Assembly: GCA_902771595.1 (NCBI GenBank)
Contig: CACXXH010000017.1
Span: forward strand, 1 to 37,502
DNA: 37,502 nt
Direction of reading: 5' to 3'
From: Fibrobacter succinogenes
GTDB taxonomy: Bacteria; Fibrobacterota; Fibrobacteria; Fibrobacterales; Fibrobacteraceae
The notes under the pieces were generated by a model. That model did not search any database. It saw only the letters and a program-made list of their open reading frames with translations, and was not told the origin of the DNA. Numbering within the stretch: position 1 is the stretch's first letter; each line of letters begins with the position of its first letter. The position numbers and the translations under genes were made by a program. Below are positions 1 through 7,378 of the stretch, in pieces.

Positions 1-1
1 G

Positions 2-106
2 AGTCCGGTGTTCCGCCCCGAAAAGTGGAAGGAATTCCTGAAGGCTGAACTCAAGCGCCTCGAGAACAACGAAGATATTCACGACGCGGAGATAATGAAT
101 AATTGA
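2..106 (+). CDS. C-terminal end of an unidentified protein (5' truncated by the window)
   Basis: An open frame enters from the left edge and encodes 34 residues, beginning SPVFRPEKWKEFLKAEL and ending in IMNN before TGA at 104-106. The segment is charged and looks helical. I do not recognise the family. Its position 73 bp before trpA and on the same strand makes another tryptophan-pathway gene possible, but the tail does not resemble the TrpB C-terminus I know. The last codons run into the AT-rich low-complexity DNA that follows, so the natural C-terminus may have been extended by that sequence. Confidence 0.5.
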   Translation, partial: SPVFRPEKWKEFLKAELKRLENNEDIHDAEIMNN

Positions 107-150
107 TGATTGATAAATGATAATTGATGATGAATAATTTCACTTTTCAC
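101..150. repeat. AT-rich low-complexity intergenic repeat
   Basis: AATTGATGAT occurs at 101-110 and again at 122-131, embedded in further TGAT/GATAA/GAATAATT permutations. It fills most of the gap between the truncated gene and trpA. No hairpin with a T-run is evident, so it is not an obvious intrinsic terminator. It may hold promoter elements for trpA, but none is convincing. Confidence 0.5.
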
Positions 151-179
151 TAGAACATTTCAATCAAAGAGTTATCACT

Positions 180-932
180 ATGAACTTAATGTCCCATCTC
201 ATTGCCGGTTTCCCGGACGCACAGACTTCTATCGCTATCGCCGACGCCCTTGTGAAGGGTGGCGCCAATATTCTCGAAATCCAGCTCGCGTTCAGCGACC
301 CGAGCGCCGATGGCCCTGCCATCCAGACGGCATCTACAGTCGCCCTCGAGAAGGGTTACTCCACCAAGCAGGGGCTCGAAGTCGTGAAGAAGATTCACGA
401 ACGCCACCCCGAAACGCCCATCTACATCATGACCTACGGCTCGCTCGCCTTCACTCCGGGCGTCGAGAACTTCGTGAAGATGTGCAAGGATGCTGGTGTT
501 TCTGCATGCATCATTCCCGACCTTCCGTTCGACTGCGACGAGGGCCTCACCGATGCCTGCAAAAAGCACGGCCTCGAGAACATCCCCGTCGCAGCCCCGT
601 CCATGACGAAGGAACGCCTCGAGACGATGGCGTCCAAGGGCTTCAAGTACATCTACGCGGCTCTCCGCGCGGGTACTACCGGAAGCGAAACCGTCATCGA
701 CCAAGCCACCCTCGACTTCATTGATACCGTCGCCAAGGGCGGCGCGAAGGTGCTCGGTGGCTTCGGCATCCGTAACGGTGAACAGTCCAAGGTATTGTGC
801 AAACACGTGCACGCCGTGGTCGCGGGATCCGTATTCGTGAACATCGTGCTCGCGAACGAGAATTCTGCCGAAGGTAGAAAAAAAGCCATCGCCGAGATCG
901 AGGCGAAGGCCAAGGAACTCACGGGCGCATAA
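180..932 (+). CDS. trpA: Tryptophan synthase alpha subunit
   Basis: TrpA cleaves indole-3-glycerol phosphate to indole and glyceraldehyde-3-phosphate in the cytosol, and passes indole to TrpB. The 250-residue product has the TIM-barrel landmarks: catalytic Glu33 in ILEIQLAFSDP, the second acid Asp44 in the following SADGP, the loop RAGTTGSE and the phosphate-binding GGFGIRNGEQ and VVAGSVFV strands. It lacks roughly the first 16 residues of E. coli TrpA. A frame-matched stop at 135-137 and no ATG in between rule out a longer ATG start. The ribosome site is weak (AAAGAG). ELG(I/V)PFSDP of most TrpA proteins is EIQLAFSDP here. No trpB is visible; it may lie left of the window. Confidence 0.93.
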   Translation: MNLMSHLIAGFPDAQTSIAIADALVKGGANILEIQLAFSDPSADGPAIQTASTVALEKGYSTKQGLEVVKKIHERHPETPIYIMTYGSLAFTPGVENFVKMCKDAGVSACIIPDLPFDCDEGLTDACKKHGLENIPVAAPSMTKERLETMASKGFKYIYAALRAGTTGSETVIDQATLDFIDTVAKGGAKVLGGFGIRNGEQSKVLCKHVHAVVAGSVFVNIVLANENSAEGRKKAIAEIEAKAKELTGA

Positions 933-987
933 CCGCACCTTTCTTTCTGCAAAAGACAGCCGAAGCCAAGGCGAAGGCGGCCAAGCT

Positions 988-1926
988 CTAGGGCTCTGCC
1001 GTTGACGCTGGGGGCTCCGGCTTTTTGTTCGAATCGAGGCGTTCAAAGAACGCCTTGATTTTTTCGGGGTGGGCCGACACCCACATTCCGTTGCTTTCGA
1101 TATCCAGCGGGTGCTTTTCCAACTGTCCAAAATCATTCCCGATAACTTTCACGCTCATGATTACCGACGAATCACGATAAAACGTGACATTCGCTTTCGA
1201 GAGGCAGAGGCAACCGCCCGCAAACGATTCGCTCTTGGGTTCACGCAATAGCGAAATCAGTTCCTGGAGCTGGCTAGAATCCAGTTCCACCTTGTTCTTG
1301 CGCGGCTTGTCGAGATCCGACTTATGCGCAATAAACCTGGTAAAGCCGACGGTTGCTCGATCTGCGTCTTTCACTATTTCGTAAAGGGGCTTCCCTACGG
1401 CCGTGTCACTCGAAAGGATGAGCTGGGCCAGCGCATTTTCACCTTCTTCCGACTGGTCGGCGGTGCCCACGGAACACGGCCTGAAGTTTATACCCTGGCC
1501 ACGGAAAAACGTAATCATTCTCGCCATCACCACGGCACTCTTCGGAGTCCATGTACCGATATCGCCCCCGATGCGCCCGATTTTTTCGGCAATGCGCAGC
1601 TCCGCTACAGACAAAGTATCGTAAAAAAGTTGAACACGCAGGCCTGTCGCGCATTCCGTGCTAAAAGTATCCAGCAGAGATTCATCGGCATCGGCCAGGC
1701 GAATCATCTGCACGAAATTTTCGTAAAGTCGCCCGCTAATCACCTTGCCCTTCGCGCGGTCGCCGAGCCCTACCGGAGTCACGAGCATCATGTTCGCGCT
1801 GTCGAGGACGCTGAGCAAGGGCTTCGTCTCGTGCGTTTTTTCACCGGAGGAATCGCCCGAACAGCCGGCAAGCATCAAAGCGGCCAGAACCCCGCAGTAA
1901 ACAAGCGTTTTCAACATATTCTTCAT
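988..1926 (-). CDS. Predicted lipoprotein of unknown function
   Basis: The 312-residue product starts with a type II signal peptide (KTLVYCGVLAALMLAGC), with the lipobox Cys at about residue 22 followed by a Ser/Gly/Glu linker typical of lipoproteins. The mature part has mixed alpha/beta character, with several Cys (TECATG, FRPCSVG, GGCLCLSK) and a Pro/Ala C-terminal tail. I do not recognise a family. A second possible start (M4) would not change the product's fate. It is convergent with trpA (56 bp between the stops) and divergent from hisE (130 bp). An envelope role is inferred from the lipobox only. Confidence 0.85.
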   Translation of the reverse strand: MKNMLKTLVYCGVLAALMLAGCSGDSSGEKTHETKPLLSVLDSANMMLVTPVGLGDRAKGKVISGRLYENFVQMIRLADADESLLDTFSTECATGLRVQLFYDTLSVAELRIAEKIGRIGGDIGTWTPKSAVVMARMITFFRGQGINFRPCSVGTADQSEEGENALAQLILSSDTAVGKPLYEIVKDADRATVGFTRFIAHKSDLDKPRKNKVELDSSQLQELISLLREPKSESFAGGCLCLSKANVTFYRDSSVIMSVKVIGNDFGQLEKHPLDIESNGMWVSAHPEKIKAFFERLDSNKKPEPPASTAEP

Positions 1927-2056
1927 TTCACCAACAAATCTAGACTTTTTTATTTCTAGCAGGGGCCCGTGCGGCCTTCGCCATGCCGAACCAGAGCCTC
2001 CCCCGCATCAAAAAAATTCTATCTTTTACCGCGTAAAAAACATAAAGAGGTCTATA

Positions 2057-2317
2057 ATGACGTTTGAAGAAATGTACGCTCTGGCTTGCCAGCGCAAAAA
2101 GGAAATGCCCGAAGGCAAGGGAACCACGGAACTCTTCAAGAAGGGCCCGCACGCCATCGGCAAGAAGCTCGTGGAAGAAGCCGCAGAAAGCTGGCAGGCC
2201 GCCCGCTTCGAAAGCCGCGACGCCCAGTGCCTGGAGCTTTCGCAGGTTCTTTACTACGTGGCCGTCATGATGGCCGAAAAAGGTTTAACTCTCGAAGAGG
2301 TGTACGCCAAACTATGA
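2057..2317 (+). CDS. hisE: Phosphoribosyl-ATP pyrophosphatase
   Basis: HisE hydrolyses PR-ATP to PR-AMP and pyrophosphate, the second step of histidine synthesis. The 86-residue protein is a stand-alone HisE of typical length. It has the MazG-like helices with the acidic metal-binding signature KLVEEAAESWQAA near residues 37-49 and a second helix pair (LSQVLYYVAVMMAEKGL). The AAAGAGG site at 2043-2049 sets the start. Its TGA overlaps the ATG of hisG (ATGA at 2314-2317), so the two are translationally coupled. It opens the long plus-strand run reaching mlaF. Confidence 0.92.
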   Translation: MTFEEMYALACQRKKEMPEGKGTTELFKKGPHAIGKKLVEEAAESWQAARFESRDAQCLELSQVLYYVAVMMAEKGLTLEEVYAKL

Positions 2318-3153
2318 TCAAGGTAGCTCTCCCGAACAAGGGCATGCTCTTTGAACCCACGCAGGAACTCCTGAAGGCCTGCGGCTACAAGGCATCCAAG
2401 CCCTACAAGACCCTGACCCAGCTCGATACCAAAAACGGAATCGAATTCTTCTTCCTCCGCCCGAGCGACATCCCGATGTACGTGGGCCGCGGCATCATCG
2501 ATGCGGGCATTACCGGCATCGACTTCAACGCCGAAGCGAAGAGCCCCGCGGTGAAAGTTCTGGACCTGCCCTTCGGCGCCTCCAAGATGTGCGCCGCCGT
2601 CCCCAACGACAGCCCTGTGCAGTCCCTTGAAGAACTGAAGGACAAGACCATCGCCACGAGCTTCCCGCATATCGTGGAAGGCTACTACAAGAAGGACATG
2701 AACTTCGTGGTGCTCGAAGGCGCCGTCGAAATCTCGGTGAGCCTCGGCGTGGCCGACGCCATCGTCGACGTGGTGGAAACCGGCACGACACTCAAGCAGG
2801 CCGGGCTGCGCATCGTGGGCGAACCGCTGTTCCGCAGCAACGCCGCCCTCTTCTGCAACCCGCAGAAGACCGAACTCGAAGAAGTCCACACGCTCATCCG
2901 CCGCATCGAAGGCAAGCTCGTCGCCCAGTCGTACATGATGATCGAGTACGACTGCCCAGCAGAACTGCTCCAGAAGGCATGCGAACTCACGCCGGGCCTC
3001 GACGCCCCGACGGTGACCAAGCTGCACGGCCGCGAGTGGTACTCCGTGAAGGCGATGGTCCCGCAAGAAGAGGCGAACGCCATCATGGACAAGCTCTGGG
3101 ACGCCGGCGCACGCAGCATATTGCTGTTCGGCATCAAGAGCGCCCGTATCTAG
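2314..3153 (+). CDS. hisG: ATP phosphoribosyltransferase, long form
   Basis: HisG condenses ATP and PRPP, the committed step of histidine synthesis. I chose the ATG at 2314 (279 residues), which overlaps the hisE stop by four bases, over an open frame extending further 5'. The N-terminus IKVALPNKGMLFEP and the PRPP-loop region VADAIVDVVETGTTL are characteristic. The roughly 75-residue extension after it (ELEEVHTLIRRIEG to the end) is the regulatory ACT-like domain of the long, HisZ-independent form, so feedback inhibition by histidine is expected from family knowledge. The next gene starts one base after the stop. Confidence 0.94.
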   Translation: MIKVALPNKGMLFEPTQELLKACGYKASKPYKTLTQLDTKNGIEFFFLRPSDIPMYVGRGIIDAGITGIDFNAEAKSPAVKVLDLPFGASKMCAAVPNDSPVQSLEELKDKTIATSFPHIVEGYYKKDMNFVVLEGAVEISVSLGVADAIVDVVETGTTLKQAGLRIVGEPLFRSNAALFCNPQKTELEEVHTLIRRIEGKLVAQSYMMIEYDCPAELLQKACELTPGLDAPTVTKLHGREWYSVKAMVPQEEANAIMDKLWDAGARSILLFGIKSARI

Positions 3154-3154
3154 T

Positions 3155-4390
3155 ATGCATTCTCTCGCCTATCTGGCACGTCAGCCGATTCTCGACCGCG
3201 AAGGTAAAATCTTCGCCTATGAGCTATTGTTCCGCGATTCGCCAACAAGCGACACCGCCGTTATAGCGAGCGACATGCTCGCAACAGCGCAGGTCCTCGA
3301 GAACGTGCTCAACAACATCGGGCTCCCGAAGCTCATCGGCGACCACAAGGCCTTCGTGAACTGCAGCCGCGACATGCTGCTCGACAACCTTTTCGGGCTG
3401 TTGAACCCGCGCTGCTTTGTGCTCGAAATCCTCGAGGACGTCGAAGTGGACGACACGCTGGTGAAGGCAGTCGCGCACTACCACGCCCGCGGGTTCGAGA
3501 TTGCGCTCGACGATTTCATATTCAACGACGAATTCCTCAAGCGTTGCGCCCCGCTCTACCCGTTCATCTCGTACGTGAAGATGGACCTCGTGGAGAACAG
3601 CGACGAGGACATGGCGAACGCGGCCGCATTCTTCAAGGCGAAGAACATCAAGATTCTCGCCGAGAAGGTGGAGACGAAGGCGAGCTTCAAGAAGTGCCTC
3701 GCCGCGGGCTACGATTACTTCCAGGGATTCTTCTTCGCGAAGCCCGAACTTGTGACGGGACGGCGCATCGACGCCACATCGGCGGCAATACTTCGCATTC
3801 TGCTCCTGTTGCGCAAGCATCCGGGCCTGGACGAACTGTGCGCCTGCCTCTCTGAATACGGCGACGTGGCGGCGAACCTGCTTCGCTTCGTGAACTCCGA
3901 CGCGCAGTTCAGGAGCCAGGACATCGCGAACGTGCGCGACGCCATCGTGTGGATTGGCATGCGGAACATCCAGGAATGGCTGATGCTCATGCTGTACGCC
4001 CGCCCCGAGATGGGGATGACCCCGCAGAGTTCGCCCCTGTTCCAGAACGCGAGCCACCGCGCGAAGTTCCTCGAAATTCTCGCCCACGTTGTGAGCGGCA
4101 CCGACAACGACCTGCCCGCGAAGGCATTCATGGTCGGGCTCATCAGCCGCATGGACGCGCTCGTGGGCGCCCCGCTCGAAAGCATCCTTACCGAATCGGG
4201 AGCCGACGAGGACATCCGCGAGGCTTTGCTCCAGCGCTCCGGCCGGCTCGGTAACCTCCTCCAGCTCGCCGACGCCGTGGAACTGGACGACCAGCCGAAA
4301 ATCATCGAGCTCCTCAAAGAACTTAATATTTCTTCCACACTGTTGAACCGCTGCGTCAATGACGCATACACGTGGGCCCATGAGCACTGA
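3155..4390 (+). CDS. EAL-HDOD signalling protein (YuxH-like)
   Basis: The 411-residue protein joins an N-terminal EAL domain (about 1-205) to a C-terminal HDOD domain (about 210-400), as in the YuxH/CdgJ group of putative c-di-GMP signalling proteins. The EAL positions that normally bind substrate and metal are retained: Glu23 (in YELLFRD), Asn69, Glu91, Asp119/Asp120, Lys142, Glu170 and Gln190. Many EAL-HDOD proteins have lost these, so c-di-GMP hydrolysis is possible, although the signature reads YEL rather than EAL. The HDOD half (NLLRFVNSD, IWIGMRNIQEW) suggests a regulatory partner function. It sits one base after hisG and overlaps recR, so it is expressed with housekeeping genes. Confidence 0.85.
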   Translation: MHSLAYLARQPILDREGKIFAYELLFRDSPTSDTAVIASDMLATAQVLENVLNNIGLPKLIGDHKAFVNCSRDMLLDNLFGLLNPRCFVLEILEDVEVDDTLVKAVAHYHARGFEIALDDFIFNDEFLKRCAPLYPFISYVKMDLVENSDEDMANAAAFFKAKNIKILAEKVETKASFKKCLAAGYDYFQGFFFAKPELVTGRRIDATSAAILRILLLLRKHPGLDELCACLSEYGDVAANLLRFVNSDAQFRSQDIANVRDAIVWIGMRNIQEWLMLMLYARPEMGMTPQSSPLFQNASHRAKFLEILAHVVSGTDNDLPAKAFMVGLISRMDALVGAPLESILTESGADEDIREALLQRSGRLGNLLQLADAVELDDQPKIIELLKELNISSTLLNRCVNDAYTWAHEH

Positions 4391-4976
4391 ACCCGAAAGC
4401 CTCGAGGCACTCATCGCCGAATTTGCAAGCCTGCCCAGCATAGGCCAGAAGACGGCGCGCCGTCTGGCGTACCACGTGCTGACCAGGCCCAAGGCCGACG
4501 TGGAACGGTTCGCCGGAAACCTCCTGAACGCCATCGAGAAGGTGCACCCCTGCCCCAAGTGCCACGCGTTTACCGACCTGGACGTCTGCAGCGTCTGCAC
4601 GTCCCGCTCCGGCGCAAAATCGCTATGCGTCGTCGAGAAGAGTTCCGACATCCTGCCCTTTGAACGCTCCGGAATTTACCGCGGGCTCTACTTCGTGCTG
4701 GGCGGCGTGATTTCGCCGCTTGACGGCATCGGTCCCGAAAACCTCCACCTGCCGCAGCTCGTGCAGCGCGTCAAGGAAGAGGGCATCGAGGAACTGGTTC
4801 TCGCCCTCGGGTCCAGCCCCGAAGCCGACAGCACCGCCCTGATGATTGACAGAATGCTTGCCGGCGTGAACGTGAAGCGCACGCGCCTCGCCCGCGGCAT
4901 CCCGATGGGAAGCGACCTCGAATTCATTGACGAGGTCACCATGCTGCGCGCCTTCGAAGGGAGGGTAAACCTATGA
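4380..4976 (+). CDS. recR: Recombination mediator RecR
   Basis: RecR acts with RecO/RecF to load RecA at gaps. The product shows the family order: helix-hairpin-helix (LPSIGQKTARRLAYHVL, about 18-34), a four-Cys zinc site (Cys58, Cys61, Cys70, Cys73) and a Toprim domain (from LCVVEKSSDI to the end). I start at the ATG at 4380, giving 198 residues as in most RecR proteins. A start seven codons upstream (4359) is also open. The gene overlaps the end of the EAL-HDOD gene by 11 bases and its TGA overlaps the engB start. The usual partner dnaX is absent. Confidence 0.93.
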   Translation: MSTEPESLEALIAEFASLPSIGQKTARRLAYHVLTRPKADVERFAGNLLNAIEKVHPCPKCHAFTDLDVCSVCTSRSGAKSLCVVEKSSDILPFERSGIYRGLYFVLGGVISPLDGIGPENLHLPQLVQRVKEEGIEELVLALGSSPEADSTALMIDRMLAGVNVKRTRLARGIPMGSDLEFIDEVTMLRAFEGRVNL

Positions 4977-5614
4977 TGAACCCGGTCAAGTTCGGCGACT
5001 TCGTTATCACTTCCGCGGAATTCGTGAAGGCGGCGGTGAACCTCAAGGGCCTTCCCGAAGAGCGCCTCCCCCAGGTCGCATTCCTCGGACGCTCCAATGT
5101 GGGCAAATCTTCGCTCATGAACGCCCTCATGGGGCAGAAAAAACTGGTAAAAGTGAGCGCGACCCCCGGAAAAACACGCGAAATCAATTTTTTTAGAGTC
5201 AACAAGCAATTTTTTCTTGTAGATTTACCTGGTGTAGGCTTTGCCAAGGTAAGCAATTCCAAGCGCGACGAGATGGCCGACTTTATCCGCGAGTACGTGG
5301 AAAAGTGCCAGGACCTGCGCGGGCTTGTGTACCTGGTGGACATACGCCACGGAGGCACGCCCATCGACATCGAGACGGTGGAAAGCATCCGAGAAACGGG
5401 TTGCCCCGTGCTGGTCATCGCCAGCAAGCGGGACAAGGTGAACCAGTCTGAACTGGCGAAGAACCTGAAGCTGATTCAGGAACGTCTGTCGCTGCCCACC
5501 AAACCCCTGTGCGTTAGTTCCATCAAGAAGCACGGACTGGAAGCCCTTTGGCAAGAGATACTGAGTGCTGTGAACGGGACGAACGAAACAGATGGAAGTA
5601 CAGGCGAACACTAA
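4973..5614 (+). CDS. engB: Ribosome biogenesis GTPase EngB/YihA
   Basis: A small TRAFAC GTPase (213 residues) needed for 50S assembly in its family. G1 is GRSNVGKSS (39-47), a G2 region follows at SATPGKTREINFF, G3 is DLPG (84-87), G4 is SKRD (151-154, for the usual TKxD) and G5 is CVSSIKK. The start overlaps the recR stop by four bases; a second in-frame ATG lies directly after. Bases about 5184-5255 are strikingly AT-rich with codons (TTA, AGA, GTA, TTT) that are rare in the flanking genes. The 3' end overlaps mlaE by 23 bases. Confidence 0.94.
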   Translation: MMNPVKFGDFVITSAEFVKAAVNLKGLPEERLPQVAFLGRSNVGKSSLMNALMGQKKLVKVSATPGKTREINFFRVNKQFFLVDLPGVGFAKVSNSKRDEMADFIREYVEKCQDLRGLVYLVDIRHGGTPIDIETVESIRETGCPVLVIASKRDKVNQSELAKNLKLIQERLSLPTKPLCVSSIKKHGLEALWQEILSAVNGTNETDGSTGEH

Positions 5615-6464
5615 AAAGCTGACCTTAATCGGCCAGAAGTTCCATGCCCTGGGCATGTTCCTGCTCCGTAGAAATGCGGGGCAAGAAGTCGCGCTGTTTG
5701 TCCGCGCCATCGCCTCGATATTCTCCAAGAACAGAAGCTTCAAGGCGGACGCGAAGAATATCATCATGCAGACGTTCTTTACGGGCGTCGAAATCTTCCC
5801 CATCCTCTTCATCGTCGCGACCCTCTTCGGTACGGTCGTCATCATCGAAGTCATCTCCCTCATGGGGAAGGTCGGTTTCTCCGACGTGGTCGGCGGACTC
5901 ATGGTGGTCGTGATCATCCGCGAACTCGGGCCCATCCTCACCGCGTTCCTCATCGCGGGCCGCAGCGGCTCGTCGCTTACCACATACATCGGCGGAATGG
6001 TAATCAATTCCGAAGTCGACGCGCTCGCGACCATGGGCGTGGACCCCATACGCTACCTGGTGATGCCGGGGCTCATCGGCGGCTCCATCGCCACCTTCAT
6101 CATGACCATCATCTTCAGTTCGAGCGCCATCTGCGCCGGATTCCTGATGACAAAGATTGCCATTTTCATCACGGGCAACGCCTTCAACGTACAGCTCACG
6201 TGGAGCTACCTCTCCACGGAAATCCTCAAGGCGATGACGTTCACCGACTTCATCTTCATCGTGGTCAAGCCGCTCGTGTTCGGCTGCATCATCACCACGA
6301 ACGCCTGCTACCAGGCAATGAACATTCCCCGCGATATCCGCCAGGTCCCGAAAGCGACCGGCAAGTCCGTCATTAAGTCCTTCTTCTATATCGTCTGCGC
6401 CGACGTGTTCATTTCGCTGTTCTACTTCATCGATTACTTTAACGAGATTTCGAAGATCATCTAA
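5592..6464 (+). CDS. mlaE: MlaE/YrbE-type ABC permease (phospholipid transport)
   Basis: The 290-residue inner-membrane permease belongs to the MlaE/TtgB2/YrbE family, which works with MlaF and an MCE protein to move phospholipids between inner and outer membranes. Diagnostic is the central block RELGPILTAFLIAGRSGSS followed by YIGGMVINSEVDAL and MGVDPIRYLVMP, with about five hydrophobic segments. The gene begins inside the end of engB and its TAA shares a base with the mlaF start. No MCE-domain gene (mlaD) follows, so the substrate-binding partner must be encoded elsewhere. Confidence 0.9.
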   Translation: MEVQANTKKLTLIGQKFHALGMFLLRRNAGQEVALFVRAIASIFSKNRSFKADAKNIIMQTFFTGVEIFPILFIVATLFGTVVIIEVISLMGKVGFSDVVGGLMVVVIIRELGPILTAFLIAGRSGSSLTTYIGGMVINSEVDALATMGVDPIRYLVMPGLIGGSIATFIMTIIFSSSAICAGFLMTKIAIFITGNAFNVQLTWSYLSTEILKAMTFTDFIFIVVKPLVFGCIITTNACYQAMNIPRDIRQVPKATGKSVIKSFFYIVCADVFISLFYFIDYFNEISKII

Positions 6465-7279
6465 TGTATAACGAAGCCCTCAGAATCGAAGACCTGCACC
6501 TTTCCTACAGAGGATTGGTCGGTACCTCGTTCTCGAAGCCGAGATCGCTGGGGTTCTTCGAATCGGGCCTTCAACCGGGTGAACAGGAACTGATTTCGAA
6601 CGCGAACCTTGTCGTACAAAAAGGCGAGACGCTCTGCATCGGCGGAGCGTCAGGGCAAGGCAAGAGCGCCCTGCTGCGCGTCATCGCCGGGCTCGCAAGG
6701 CCCACCGCCGGAAGGATTTTCATCTTCGGCGAATACATCCCGCCCGAAAGGCTTACCGCCCTCAACATCGCCCAGCGTCAGGTGGGGCTTGTGTTCCAGA
6801 ACGGGGCCCTGATTTCGAACCTGAGGGTACGCGACAACGTTGCGCTCCCGCTGCGTTACCACAAGATGGGATCGCCCGCCGAAATCGAGGAAAAGGTCAA
6901 CATGGCCATGGACCTCATGCGCGTGAGGGATTACGCCAACCAGTTCCCGCACACGCTCAGCGTCGGCATGCAAAAGCGTGTCGCCATTGCCCGCAGCTGG
7001 GCGATGGGCCCGCAGCTCCTGCTGATGGACGAACCGACCGCGGGGCTCGACAACTACAACCGCCGAAACCTGCTGCCGCTTATCGACAACATGCGTACAC
7101 TGTTCAAGACGACCATCATCATCGTGACACACGACCTTATGATGGCAAAGGAACTCGGCTGCAAGATAACCTTCCTCTCGCACAAGCAGCTTACAGAGCC
7201 GCAATATTTCGATGACTGGCTGAACGGCGACACTATCATCACCAGGGATCTCTTCCGCGACCTGCGAAACAGCGGATAA
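6464..7279 (+). CDS. mlaF: MlaF-type ABC ATPase
   Basis: ATPase partner of the preceding permease. The 271-residue protein has Walker A GGASGQGKS (60-68), Q-loop VFQNGALISNL, signature LSVGMQKR (165-172), Walker B LLLMDE (185-190) and switch His in VTHDLM. LSVGMQKRVAIAR resembles the MlaF signature LSGGMARR. An unusual insertion of about 25 residues (17-42, GLVGTSFSKPRSLG and onward) lies between the first beta strand and the Walker A strand. Translation is coupled to mlaE through TAATG. It is the last gene of the run begun by hisE; a short GC hairpin follows. Confidence 0.9.
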   Translation: MYNEALRIEDLHLSYRGLVGTSFSKPRSLGFFESGLQPGEQELISNANLVVQKGETLCIGGASGQGKSALLRVIAGLARPTAGRIFIFGEYIPPERLTALNIAQRQVGLVFQNGALISNLRVRDNVALPLRYHKMGSPAEIEEKVNMAMDLMRVRDYANQFPHTLSVGMQKRVAIARSWAMGPQLLLMDEPTAGLDNYNRRNLLPLIDNMRTLFKTTIIIVTHDLMMAKELGCKITFLSHKQLTEPQYFDDWLNGDTIITRDLFRDLRNSG

Positions 7280-7280
7280 A

Positions 7281-7362
7281 GCCGCTACGCGGCAATGTGG
7301 AGTGTGGAATGACAAATGAATAATTAGCCATCACACATTACACACTACACATTACACATTTT
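7281..7362. repeat. Small hairpin plus CACATTACA-type short repeats between mlaF and pyrC
   Basis: GCCGC-TAC-GCGGC (7281-7293) forms a five-base-pair hairpin just after the mlaF stop. It has no T-run, so it is a weak terminator at best. From about 7330 the sequence is built from ACACATTAC/ACTACACATT units repeated three to four times, up to the pyrC ribosome site AAAAGGA. I see no clear promoter consensus. Confidence 0.45.
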
Positions 7363-7378
7363 ACAAAAGGATTTCATA

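Noticed and set aside
3224..4651. 475-codon minus-strand open frame
   Set aside because: Antisense to the EAL-HDOD and recR genes; no signal, motif or ribosome site.
7305..7362. CRISPR-like repeats between mlaF and pyrC
   Set aside because: Units are about nine bases, contiguous and imperfect, without spacers; simple low-complexity DNA.
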